64,000 nucleotides of DNA from positions 15,868,628 through 15,932,627 of the forward strand of contig NC_089318.1 in NCBI RefSeq assembly GCF_036669915.1, in the 5' to 3' direction. Source of the stretch: Pocillopora verrucosa (lineage: Eukaryota; Cnidaria; Anthozoa; Scleractinia; Pocilloporidae). Made by a program: the position numbers and the translations under genes. Of the stretch, positions 1 through 10,929 are shown piece after piece. The notes under the pieces are model-generated. The model did no database searches. It saw nothing but the letters and a program-made list of their open reading frames with translations, and was not told the DNA's origin. Every line of letters begins with the position of its first letter. The stretch's first letter is position 1.

Positions 1-78
1 TTTTTTTTGAGTGACACTCAAAAAAGAACAAAAAAACACTCTGATTTTACGCCAGTTTTAGTGTTCTTTAAACGACTG

Positions 79-1120
79 CTATATGGCTAAGTAGTCAAGC
101 CTCCTGTTTATATCCTCCTCGTCTTCCAACACATCGCAACGAAGATTCCTCACTGCACGGCACATATCTTGCTTGATCTGCGGTGCAGATAACAATGATT
201 TATATTTAAAAGGAAATGTCATCTCGTAAAATAAGTTGTACTTATTCATTGTGGTAAATAGCACTTCAAAAGAGAAATATAATGGTTTGCCTTACGATGT
301 GGTCACTTCGGAAGTGTTCACGACGTTTCGAATGCATATTGCTAGTCTTCCTCCTCAAGGGATGAAGAAGACTAGCGGTAAATGCAGTCGAAACGTCGCG
401 ATCTACGTCCGAAGTGACCACATCGTGAGACAAACGATTATATTTTTATTTTGAGATTTCATATGTTTTACAGTCATTTGCAGTTACAGATTTTGCACCT
501 TATATATCCTCGTGTAAGTTTTATAAACCAAGATATCAATTTTAATCTCACTTTAAAAATTGTTGCTCATGGCGCTTTACAATCACAAATTTGTGTTATA
601 TGAAAAAAGAAAGGGGTAAGAAGGGTTTTTGATAAAATTATTTAGGAATATCAAACCGGCAAAGAAGGTGGTTTTTTTGGTTATGTTTTGTTTTACTTTT
701 TTGTTGTTGTTGTTGCTCGTTAATTCTCTTGTTTTGTTTTTCTCTTTGCCTAGCCTTGTTCTAAAGCCAAGTACGAATTCCCAGAGATTTGGGTACGAAA
801 ATCGTCGCAAAACTTTCGCGCCAAACTTTTGCTCAGAAACCGGCCAATACTAGTTGCCCCTTCCAGGGGTGTAGCTGCTGTCTTGGTTTCTGGACTTTTC
901 TTTTGGTAAGCCTCGTCATTATATGATTTTAAGAACTGAGTGGGAAAGCCGGTCATGTTTAGAATCTCTCGAACAAACTAGATCATTATTTGTTTATACT
1001 GACCTGGAGTACCCTCCTCTTCCTACCCATGGGAGCTTGCGGGTTAACTTGAGACGAGGACACCACAGTTAAAAGTAGGCCCGCGATAAACAAGAAGAGA
1101 ACAAAATATTTTGCTTTCAT
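79..1120 (-). CDS. Small secreted peptide precursor, two exons, family unknown
   Basis: Exon 1 is 1004-1120 and exon 2 is 79-177, giving 71 residues. Exon 1 ends CAG followed by the donor GTCAGT; exon 2 follows a CACCGCAG acceptor; the join keeps frame and ends in TAG. Residues 1 to about 22 form a classic signal peptide (MKAK, then a hydrophobic run, then VSSS). A tetrabasic RKRR at 33-36 is a likely furin or prohormone cleavage site. The presumed mature part has two cysteines (MCRAVRNLRC) that could make one disulfide, then an acidic stretch (LEDEEDINRR). The intron carries a Penelope terminal hairpin. I do not recognise the family; neuropeptide-like or defence-like roles are only guesses. 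The ATG was chosen because it starts the signal peptide; the open frame extends further upstream without a better start. An extra exon between the two cannot be excluded. Confidence 0.5.
245..455. mobile_element. Penelope-like terminal-repeat remnant (imperfect hairpin)
   Basis: The two halves are imperfect inverted repeats. The left half carries CACGACGTTTCGAATGC and GCTAGTCTTC; the right half carries GAAGACTAGC and GTCGAAACGTCGCG. The same terminal sequence recurs at 10.55, 18.6 and 20.65 kb, where it flanks Penelope GIY-YIG coding remnants. It lies in the intron of the small secreted peptide gene. The ribozyme-like core is damaged here: the CTGATGA block is altered, while GAAACGTC is kept. 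Confidence 0.6.
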
Positions 1121-4085
1121 CGTTCTTTTCAATTGCACTCTTGTTTCAAAGCCAACTCTTATATGTTGTCCAGAATCTTTATGCTTACCGCCCCTTTTAA
1201 GTAGAACGGCAGGATTAAAGTTCAATTACAAGTGAAAGGTGTTTTCCCGGCGCAAACAAAGTGATTGAGCGGTTTTTTCAAAAACCTTTTGTAATAGGTA
1301 TTTCAATACCTTTTAATAGCGATCGACGTGCATGTTATAGGAGACTTTCTAATGGATTATATTGTTTAATGAGCGTAATAATCCAAAGTTTCTTACTGAA
1401 AAGAAAGAGAAAGAAATGGAAGAAAAATTAGGACAAGGCTTGGTAACGTGTTTCATAAGTAGTGATGCGAATATATTTGCCTGGGAGTAGGTGAACAAGT
1501 TTTTCAATTTAAAGAAAATGCTAATTATCCATACATGTACATCGTAGCTGTATACTCTAAATAGAAACGATCTTTAATCAAAGCTTTGTCTCAGAATGTT
1601 TTACAGCTTGACAGTTAAAATCAAATGAAGCGACTGATGACAAGTTAGTCTTCGGATGTAGGCGGCCACATTTCATAAAAGCTGCGTTTACCCAAATGAG
1701 TGAAACATGATGATTTGAAATGTGTATCTTTGCTCCTCTGTTTTCTGAGACTGAGCTTTCGTTCAAATTCTGAGCAGAGGAAATAAGGCACCAGGGATTG
1801 TAATTTGTCGGGAAAATTTCCTCGGTTGCTTTAGGATGGGCCAATTTGCTTGCCATTTTAGAAAACTGGAGTCATTACATCCGCATGTCCGCTTTACTTA
1901 AACACAAATGACCACCTGGGTCCACCTGGGGGTGAATTGTGACGCATGATGAGATCCATAAAAGCTAAAATGATCCAATTTATACACCATGTGGGTTTAT
2001 TATAAAAATTCTACAACGTACTCGATTGGCGCCTAATGGAAACTTGTTTTGTCGTCCATTTTCGTTTACCGCGGACTGCATTTTAAGAAATGTGAATCCC
2101 AGGAATATCATTAAATGTAAAGCACTTTGAGACTTTTTTTGGAAGAAGCCGAAATTCAAGAATGGTACAATACTTTCAAGCAAAGATTCAAGTGTCTCTT
2201 TACAATCAGGAGATGACTTTGTCACGTTGTTGCAAATAATGGTTCCATATGTTAGGCTTTGAAGCCACCAGTTTTCGTCCTTTCATTGTTCTGTTGGTTT
2301 TTTTTTTGCTGTTGTTGTTTTTTTTTTCAGTAGAATAACATCTGTATTTCTTGTTTTAAGACATAAGCAGTTCCACAGTTTTTTATTTTGTTAATAACAC
2401 GATTTACGCTTTGCTCACGCAAGGAAATTCGAGAGTATGATCGATTACTACAAACAAAAGAGGTTCGTGAGCCTAATCTTGGTCAATTACTTTCATAACT
2501 TTTTAAGATCCAGATTTCTCCGGCATGAAGAAATATGGAGTATTGCCCACATTGCCCCGCATAGGATATTGATTTTCCTTGAAGTTTGTCATATCCATCT
2601 ATACTTTTAGGTGCAGAGAAAAATTCGTAATTGAAATAAACTGCATAACAACTGAGCCGCTGGGGAGGAAATTGTATAACGTCAGTTCCTCAATGTACCA
2701 GCGTTCAAGCCAGTCCATCTGATAATTACAAATACGCATAGCTGATCCTTTTAACTAACAAAGACACTTCTTTCTCTTTTGAAGAATTGCAAAACGAAGC
2801 TGGTTTTCTACCCATTGCGAAAGTTCATTCTCTCTCTTGCTGGTAGTTAGTTCAACAATTTGTTTCTGATAACAAGTTATCGAGGTGTGCTCTTAATATC
2901 TTCACATCTCGGTAAATTAAGTAGCATTTGACAAAAACTGCGGGTGTTCTCAAATACATCTGTTTTTTTTCATTATTATACAAAAAAAGTTTTAACAAGG
3001 ATACTGTGCAGCTTTTCTGAGGTAGTATGCTCGATTTATAAAGAGGCATAACTGCTTGTGTGAAGTTTATCAAACGCTGGTCTCCGTGGGGCCGTAAAAG
3101 GCGTCTTCGAATATTAACCTTTGGACATGTTCTGTTCGAGGGAACGTTTTTTATCTTTATTGCGTGGGATGTTGGCTTTCGGCTCTCAAAGTAAAACATA
3201 TTAGTTAATTTTTTTAAGCGGAGATAATTCAGAAAAGAAGGAAGGAGAAGCTTTTCGATTGTGTCCACAGGTAGTGCCCACAGTGATATATCATTTCCTA
3301 CTAGGAAACTTTTTTTCTCGTACCTTACGAACAAAACGCCGCACTAGCGTTTCATTTTCTCGCATCGACTTTGAGATATTACAAAGGCGGTGGTTACCCT
3401 GAATGAATGCACATTTTGCTCTTACGCAGCTCTATGGTGACCGAAGCATTCGCACAAACCAGCCGATATATACGGTTGTATACGGATAAGAAATTCCCAA
3501 GAGGCTATGAGCAATCTTAGGTGGGAAAAATACTGCGTTCTTAGGCGCAAGACAAGGTTCTTTTATTGAAGGTATTTGGAGGGACTGATTGGGATTGCAC
3601 GAAAATTTTTTCGTGATTATGTATTTTGAAATAGAAATGTTTTGCAGAGTATTTCCTTGTCAAAAGATTTATAATTTTCTTTCGAGCCGTGCTCTTGATT
3701 GTAGTTTTCTCAATGACGTCGCAGACGACATTTTCATTTTGTCTTCAGATCCATTTTTTGGTTATTTGAACAATCAAGGGTGATCAGGATAACAACAGTG
3801 AATAAATAAATGAAATCAAAGAATTCTTTACCTGTGGGGGATATCAGAAAAATCTACTGTGGTTCAATGAATTTTGCTGACAGACATTTATATAGCATAT
3901 AGGTGTGGAGGGAGGGTAGGTATGCTGAAATTTGGCCGACCGAATTTCCTGGTGAGTAGAGAGTAGTTTCACTCGCAAAGATAGAGTCACCGATATTCAT
4001 AAATGGTGCAATAAATTTTACGCCATTATTCTGAAGATTACGGTATAAGCTATCCGATCAGGCCTAGCTTCACATTTCCAATGCT
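1121..4085. other. No recognisable gene
   Basis: AT-rich sequence with poly-T tracts near 2.3 kb. It holds a 160-codon minus-strand open frame at 2852-3334 with no signal peptide, recognisable motif or splice context. I see no RNA gene or structured repeat here. Confidence 0.5.
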
Positions 4086-4119
4086 TTCGTAGACGTCATT
4101 TTCTGCAGGAGCATTTAAC

Positions 4120-4734
4120 TTGAAAAAAATAAAAAACTGTAAACTTCTAAACGTTAGAGATGACGAATTCATATCAAAATTTCGAAGATTTCGCCACTTC
4201 TGGGTCAGAAAGCATAGCTTAACACCAAAATCTACAAGTAATCATGGGGCCTTCGATTGGAATGAACCAGTCTATGGAGAATCACACTGTAGAAAACTGG
4301 AAAGAAAACTTGGGTACGCTTCACAACGAATACCTTCATTTACTGAAGCTAAAAGATGCAAAGTTAGTACTTCCAGCAAAGAAGATTTTATTCGCCACAC
4401 AGCAAATATTTTGCCAGGAACAACAAGAGGATCAAAAGGTGACGTGGGGACAAAAATTAACTCTCTTTTGAACGGTCTCTACGCTGATAAATTTGTCGAG
4501 GATGCATTTTTCCTAAAGATTGTGACCATTTGTTCTTAGAAGAAAAAAACTTTGAAGGAAACATCAGGGACGAAATTATCCTTTAGGAAAGCACAGACGA
4601 AGTTCAAGAATAGATCGATATCATGTCCGAGAGGATATGTGGCCAAGAGCATTTGCCGGTCTGCAAGGGAAAATACCGGGTTTAGTGGGAAGGTCGGTCA
4701 TTGGTGGATCATCAGTAAGTGAATGGTTTCAAGA
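4120..4734 (+). CDS. Possible coding exons of an unrecognised gene
   Basis: An open frame of about 139 codons runs 4120-4539 (its first codon is TTG, so it may be an exon rather than a start). A second possible exon begins after a TATCCTTTAG acceptor near 4585 and reads through RIDRYHVREDMW and AGLQGKIPGLVGRS to a GTAAGT donor near 4714. The second piece has a composition more like protein than the flanks. The two pieces have not been shown to belong together, and I recognise no family. This may be an old, decayed gene or chance. Confidence 0.2.
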
Positions 4735-7108
4735 TGCTCGGTTGATAAACAGTTATTGAAGATCCAATAGGTTTTGCACATGCATTTTCGGCCTTTAAGA
4801 AGCCTATTCGAGAAAGGATATACCTTTATGGTTACGAAGAATAATGAGGGTGAAGCATGTTTGTCACAACCGTGGGACTTTTGTGAGAAATCGAGTCTCA
4901 TTCCAGCTGATTTTGCTGCGGGAAACTCAAACAATAGGGCTTAAGAGCTTTAGGTCACTTAGCACATTCGTTCTGTAATAAACGCTTTGTCGCTAAACCG
5001 CTAGTGTCGACAATGAAAACCAGACACATCAAACTAATTTTATAAAAGACATAACCATGATGTTAGTGTACTTCTTGATTTTTCACTCAATCAGTGACTC
5101 TATCTTCAGAAATTATATGGAAAGAAATTAGCAGCCCTTTAGAGTTTCTCAAATTTTCACAGAGAAACCGATCTTTTCAAGTCTGCCACCGAATATTTCG
5201 CCTGAGTCTATGTTAATGTAAATGAGTGAGCAGCGGTTGTCATTTGACCATTTAGAGGAACAATTTGAGGATTCGTTGTAACTAAGTGTTGTTTTCTTTG
5301 GCCTCTTTGTGTTTGATTTGCCTATATGCTGCTTTGTCGAGGTCATAGTGCATTTCTCGATGGGTAACGAGTTTTCAACCGCGTACAGCTCGATCAAACT
5401 GAGCGGCTTTCTATCCTCATATGAGTCATGTTAGTTAAAAATTTGGTAGAAGTAAGAGATCCTGGATGTTTGTAACGACAACTGACATATGCTGCTGAAA
5501 TTTATCAAGTATGAGTTTTACTACCAGGTGAATATATTATATTTCATAAAGGCTTTCGTTAGACTCTGTGGGACGCGCAGTTGCCCAATAGTTAGTGCCT
5601 TAGTTTGCATTCATTTCAAATATTTTATCCCAAAATAATTTAAATTTTGCATCCGTTTTGTTGTGTCTTTTTTTTTTTTTTATGTTTTATAGTTTTGATT
5701 TTTGTTTCCCACCTTCAAGATGATGGTGTACTTTGTGTTCATTTCACTGATTTTGTGCACTTCCTCCACTATAAGAGGATTTTCTGATGGAAAAATGCTC
5801 GCCAAAGTGGAATGATAATAGAAACAATATAATGCAATACAAAAATATAATTTAGAAGAATCTTATTTCGCCCACTTTAAAACATGGAGCTGCCATCGGT
5901 TTCGCAGATACGATCAAACAACACTTTATAAAATGCATTTCGCTTTCTCATATTGTCTTCAAAAGGTAATTCGAGTGAGGGAGAGATCATTATCATAACT
6001 GTTAAAGAATAATACAATTTTTTGGGCAATGATAAACAAATCAACTTTAATATCATTTTCACAAAAAAACAACTACATTCTTGATTGCATTGATTCAAAT
6101 ATTAAAAGGAAATTCGACTGACTAAGGATAGGACAGTCCATTCTCAGTATGTTATCCTTTGACGGGGCAAGAGAATCACTCTTTGTCAGCCACATGCATG
6201 TTAGTTCAGGGGTATCCCTTCCTTTGCAGATGACTCTATGAAAATCCCATTTTCTGATCGCGTTTAGGAAGGAGCCAGGCGAATCCCCTCTTTATAGCTG
6301 CCTGAAGGTTCGCGGTATGAATTCTGTATGGATGAATCATATCTGGAGGGGATCTGTGCTGCATCGGCGACGATTCACTACAATGTTCTGGTATCTTAAA
6401 CTTTTTAGGATCCGAACTGGTCTTTAAGTCGAAAAACCTAAATGCAAAGAAACAGTTATGAATAAGCTTCGCTGCTAAAATAGGAAGGTAGAGATCGAAA
6501 CTGCATTGATCTAATATTCTTTCAAACGGGCTTCATTCAGTTCGGACTTTGACGAGTCAAATTCACACGATTAAGGGAGTGAGGTTTAAAAAACGTTCCA
6601 AAGGTTTGTGGGCAAGCTTGGAGACTGGGGTCCGTTAGACAATCGTAAAGGTTTGTTTCAATAAACTTCATCGGGCCAACGGAACTTGTGTGGAGACGTT
6701 TATAATTCGCAGACGGAAATTAGTAGAATGGACTTTGCCACAGCTAGGAAGCCTTAGGAAAATAACTCAAAACTGTACACTTTCTAATCGCGTCTAAAAA
6801 ACGTGTATGTTTACGAAACTCCTACTTTTGAGCTGCTGTTTTTTTGGCGATCTTCCGCTCAAATAAATGATGTTATGGGAATAAATATTATGAGAAGCAA
6901 GCAGTTAAACGGGAGAGTCAAATAACTTTGCTCTATATGGGGTTTGGCAAACTTGAGCTATCCTCTTAACCAATTGAACGCAGAGTTAAAATCGATATCG
7001 TGACTTGGTCACGCGCATTTTCCTTTCAGTTTTCGGTTGCTTCTTTGATATTTTCCTTCTCCCTGATTGACTGTCATCATTATGATGGTTTTGAGTTAAG
7101 AAACTCAT

Positions 7109-9666
7109 TTAAATGTGCTTTACATTATTATAGTCTATTAAATACCTTCCAAAGGTGGCAGATCCCGATTCCTTTGAATCAAAACTGACTGGTATGCATA
7201 GGTCGCCGGACTCAAAAGTTATAGTCAAATGAACTGCAGGTTGAAACATCCACAATCGAAATCATTAACCATCAAATTTATATTTCTGTCTTACAGTCCC
7301 CCACAACCGATGAAAAAAGAGGCAAGTCAATGTATTTACAAAACGGTACGTCCGACAATCGTAAAGATTTGTTTAAATTTTTCTCTTACTGCTGGTCACG
7401 GTTGCAGACATTCGACTCACAACGGTAGATATTGTCCACCGGTCAAGTGTACTGAATTGAAAAATATTTATTTGTCACCGAATAGAAGAGAGTCCTTTTT
7501 AAGGGAGAGATAGTTTTATGAGGAAATTCGAGAGTGTAGGTTCCAGGTCTCATGGCAAAATATTTACAGTCAAGTACTTCACTTGCCTCCGACCACTATT
7601 CCTCCATACACTCCAACCATGGTGCCTTTCATTCCAAGCTTTCCTTTAGTGTCGAAAGTCAAGCTCTTGAGTTCCTCCGAGTTGAATACATCATCATCTT
7701 CAATCGGTGAAACAAAACATCTCCCAGAGTATACCGTGTACGCCTTGCCCTGTGAATCAAAATGTCCAAATCTTTTTTAGCGGCACTTTATCTATTTGCG
7801 GATGGGTAGAATACAAACAAAAACAAACAAACAAACAAACAAACAAACAAAAGGAAAAAATATATATTTTGGTTTGATTCTTAATGAATTGTGAGAATTC
7901 CGCATTTTCCCAACAAACAATTAAGCAAATAAAAAAACCGAAATTAATTTACCATTTTAAAGTCCCATATCGTGTTATATTCCACGCCATTAAATGTTGT
8001 CAATGTCTGCATCTTCTCAAGCTCTGAGTCCATGTTGTAAGTCATTTCCCACTTAGATGTGCCTCCCGACTCAGTCACGTTCACCTAGAGAAGAGGCAAA
8101 CACAGATTAATTTAATAGCATCAAAAATAATATTATCGCAAGATAGAATGAGTATGTATTTTGGATGTATTTGTATGCAAGTATAATAAATTGACTTTCC
8201 CCCAACGAGGCTTTGCAGCCATTACGAACAAATTGGAGCAAATATTTCGATTAAACATAGTGTTTTTAAGATCCAAACTGGCTGGAGGCACACCATTTGG
8301 CTTTCTACACAGTACAGCCAAGGAGTTGAACTCGGGGCAACCAAGAACAAATCCAGTGAGTAGCATAGTAGAGGGGTTGAACCTGGGCCCACTTACCAAA
8401 AACCACTCTTCCAAGGTCGAGACAATAACTTGAACTCTTTTAATTATTAGACTACCGACCTTAGATTTCAAATTTCTGCTACTCGTGCACCTCATAGTAG
8501 GTAAGCTTGCAAACGATCCTGAATCTGGAGCAAATGAGCTTACTCCTAATATATGCGAGAATTCCGCCACGGCTGAAAGGAAAAGAGTGATTTCTCGACA
8601 CAGCCTAGTGGTTTCTTAAAGTTTTAGATCTCGTTTTGGAGATTTAAAAAATAGCCAATCCAATATCGCGAATTGTCTCAGGTGAGTATCCCATGCAATA
8701 TCTTGCGTTTTAGCATCTTTGCCACTTCGTTCACCAAATAGAAAGAAAACTTTCAACAATTCTGAATCTTACAGCTTTAAGAACAAGCGAGTCTACACCT
8801 TAGGAGAGTATCTCGCCACAACTAGGCGGAAAGAGTGATTTCTTGACATAGCGTCGTTCATGAGGCGATTTTTCTCAAAGTTTTAGATACTCCTCATTTT
8901 GGAGATCTAGAAAAAGCCAATTCAATCCAATGTCGCTGATTGTGTCGCGTGAACTCCCATGCGACGTCTCTTCGTCCTGTTGAAGATATGTACACTCAAA
9001 CAGCATAATTGGAGTAATCAAACTTATTTATCTATTTATTTCTTGATCAAACATTTGGCAAGTAAAGAGAGTTACCACTTTCGAGCGATTATACTTACCA
9101 TATAGAGTCTTCCAGACAATTTCTTTGGAAAGTCTGTTGATAGCAATAGCAAGAAAAATACGTTGAATGAAAGATAGGTAAGAAAAAAAGGTTGAAATTC
9201 TTTAATAATCTTATGCCCCATTCACACCAGCAAAACACGTTTAGTTGAACCAAGTGTAACTGAGACTAAATTTTATTTAGTATTCAAGTTATAACTAACT
9301 TTTAATTTCATTGTGCTAGATTTGAAGTAGACAAACATCAGTTGAAGCAACCTCTATCTAGAAAACTTTTTTATTCCATGTTTGACAAAAAAGGTTTAAA
9401 ACGTGTTTTAGATTTGGTTTAAATAAAGTTATAGGCTGGATAAGCTCGCTTAAATATAGTTATCGTTATGTAATTTCATCTTTATTTATGGTTTTGAAAA
9501 AGGAACTGTAAACTATTAGCATTTGAAGGTTTGAAATTAGAAAAACAAAAAAAGAAAGACCTTTTTTCTTACCAGTACCGCATTTCAACTCTCTCTTTGC
9601 CGGCTTTGTTTTGGCGCTGGCAAAGCAAAAGAGAAGAAAAAAAACGAGAAAATAAGTCTTCATCAT
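7109..9666 (-). CDS. Ependymin-related protein, copy 1 (C-terminally truncated)
   Basis: The five exons are 9573-9666, 9099-9133, 7953-8084, 7587-7749 and 7109-7233, giving 182 residues. It has a signal peptide (MMKTYFLVFF, cleaved near FASA) and a KR site at 24-25. The ependymin pattern is visible: a cysteine at 29, GRLYM, a cysteine at 98 followed by SP, VYGG, and LCIPVSF near 153-159. The family is secreted, usually glycosylated, and folds into a LolA/LolB-like pocket thought to bind hydrophobic ligands. An NVT glycosylation site lies at the start of exon 3. Oddities: a TAA falls where copies 2 and 3 read through the last residues, the two C-terminal cysteines are lost (SIDC became LIDY), and the promoter has no TATA box. 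Intron 4 begins with GC rather than GT. It is probably a decaying paralogue, though the frame is otherwise intact. Confidence 0.75.
7818..7852. repeat. CAAA simple repeat
   Basis: Nine or so CAAA units lie in intron 3 of EPDR copy 1. The same intron in copies 2 and 3 has related but degenerate AAACAAAC tracts. Confidence 0.9.
8255..8425 (-). mobile_element. tRNA-derived SINE remnant in EPDR-1 intron 3
   Basis: It aligns with the SINE remnants in the matching introns of copies 2 and 3, reading ATCCAAACTGGC, then GAACTCGGGGCAACCAAGAA, then a minus-strand B-box-like GGTTCAACCC. It is the most diverged of the three. The insertion predates the gene duplication. Confidence 0.5.
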
Positions 9667-10540
9667 CAAATGACGCTGTATCGCTCAACTGCCCTGTAGA
9701 GCCTCTGTAATTGCTTAGGGTCTGTTTCACCTTTTTTGTCGAACCAAATGTTTAAACAGCCGTTCAAAGTTCAACTAATTTTAAAACGCCTTAAGTGGTG
9801 CACAAGGGGATAATTGCTTAACTAAAGAGATGAAATTACACCCCATTTTGGCAGAGCAAAAAACAAAATAAAAGCGAGCGTACAGCTGCTCAAAGCTTTG
9901 AAAAAAACAAAACTAATTTTGATTTGTTCAGTTAAAGTGGCAAATTACAACCGATTTTTTCAGGAAAAAATTTCCCCAAAATGATTAAAGAGAATAGAAA
10001 AAAACTGAAAGCCTTTAGGCCAAAGCTTTTATGAAATTAGTCATTGCAAGGAGGTAGGATTTGGCTTCTCGCGTGATTTTTTCGCTGTGCAAATCATTCT
10101 AAAGTAAGTATTGTTTGCTGTGTCTTTTATATATTTGTATTTTCTGTTTTAAAGACGTCATCTTGAAGACTCATCGCGGAAGCATTGTTCGAAGGAACTG
10201 AAACAGTGCGCTTCGCAACAGCGATTTTCAGCCGCTTGCATCTTAAACTGAGCTGCTGTCTATTCACATATTAGTAATTTTCGTTGAAGATTTGGAAGAA
10301 ACAAGAGGTTCTGAATATATTAGTAGACGAGTGATATCTGGCGTTGAAACTTATCAAGTATGAGGTTCAACAAGGCTTTCATTAGAATTATAAATAATTG
10401 TGGCTCAGTTGTGGATGCGGTTTTGAAGGCCAGAAAGTATATTTTCCGCAAAAAAATGAACTTAAAAATATTCAAAATCTTGTATGACGTCACGGGTTCC
10501 CGAAAGGGTATTTAATATCATAAAAGAGGTTGTTGCTCAT
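9667..10540. other. 5' flank of EPDR copy 1 and start of tandem unit U2
   Basis: Upstream flank of EPDR copy 1. From about 9922 it becomes close kin to 20037 onward; this is the left edge of the 10.1 kb tandem unit. No coding region is seen. Confidence 0.6.
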
Positions 10541-10544
10541 CGTG

Positions 10545-10920
10545 GTGGTAAGTAATAATAACTGTTCACGATGTAGTCACTTGAGATGTAGGTCGCGACG
10601 TTTCGACTGCTTATTGCTTGTCTTCATCAGGCAGTGGGGTTGACTGCTCACGTGTTACCATTTGTATCACAGCGAAATTCCAGAAGCAAAATTCCTGAGG
10701 CGTGGAGACCAACGATCAAGGAACACATCGGGAGACCGGTTTGACAGCAAACCGCCGAAGGAACAACTACCGGAATAATGAGGATCGAAATCTGTCGATA
10801 GCATTAGATCGCCGTGATACAACAAATGGTAACGCGCGAGAAGTCGACCCCATCGCCTAATGAAGACTAGCAGTAAGCAGTTGAAACATTGCGATCTACA
10901 TCGTGAGACAAACAATTAAA
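10545..10920. mobile_element. Internally deleted Penelope-like element
   Basis: Inverted terminal repeats (left has GTCGCGACGTTTCGACTGC, right has GACTAGCAGTAAGCAG) flank a scrap of the element's C-terminal coding end. In the plus frame the scrap reads IPEAWRPTIKEHIGRPV followed by a stop. The same C-terminal peptide is seen in the longer remnant at 18.6-19.1 kb. The orthologous copy in U3 is at 20640-21075, so the insertion predates the 10.1 kb duplication. Confidence 0.7.
10594..10633 (-). ncRNA. Hammerhead-ribozyme-like core in Penelope terminal repeat
   Basis: On the minus strand the order is TGC, CTGATGA, a short stem-loop arm with GAC and GTC ends, GAAACGTC, GCG. This matches the hammerhead layout of stem I, CUGANGA, stem II, GAA, a palindromic ACGU stem III, then the cleavage C. 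A stem III that pairs only between two copies is typical of dimeric hammerheads. Hammerheads are known from Penelope-like elements. Stem II is weak here (about 3 bp). Activity is not shown. Confidence 0.4.
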
Positions 10921-10929
10921 CGGTTTATT

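Larger units (their letters stand above)
5340..9920. repeat. Older duplicated unit U1 around EPDR copy 1
   Basis: Diverged homology to units U2 and U3 covers both the gene and its flanks. Examples are AAACTGAGCGGCT near 5.39 kb against 10.24 kb, CCACCTTCAAGATGATGG near 5.71 kb against 11.67 kb, and TTATCCTTTGACGGG near 6.15 kb against 12.06 kb. The divergence is clearly greater than between U2 and U3, so this copy split earlier. The stretch 5.4-7.1 kb holds no other gene that I can see. Confidence 0.7.

Noticed and set aside
2852..3334. 160-codon minus-strand open frame
   Set aside because: No start context, signal peptide, known motif or splice sites. A frame of this length can arise by chance in 64 kb of AT-rich DNA.
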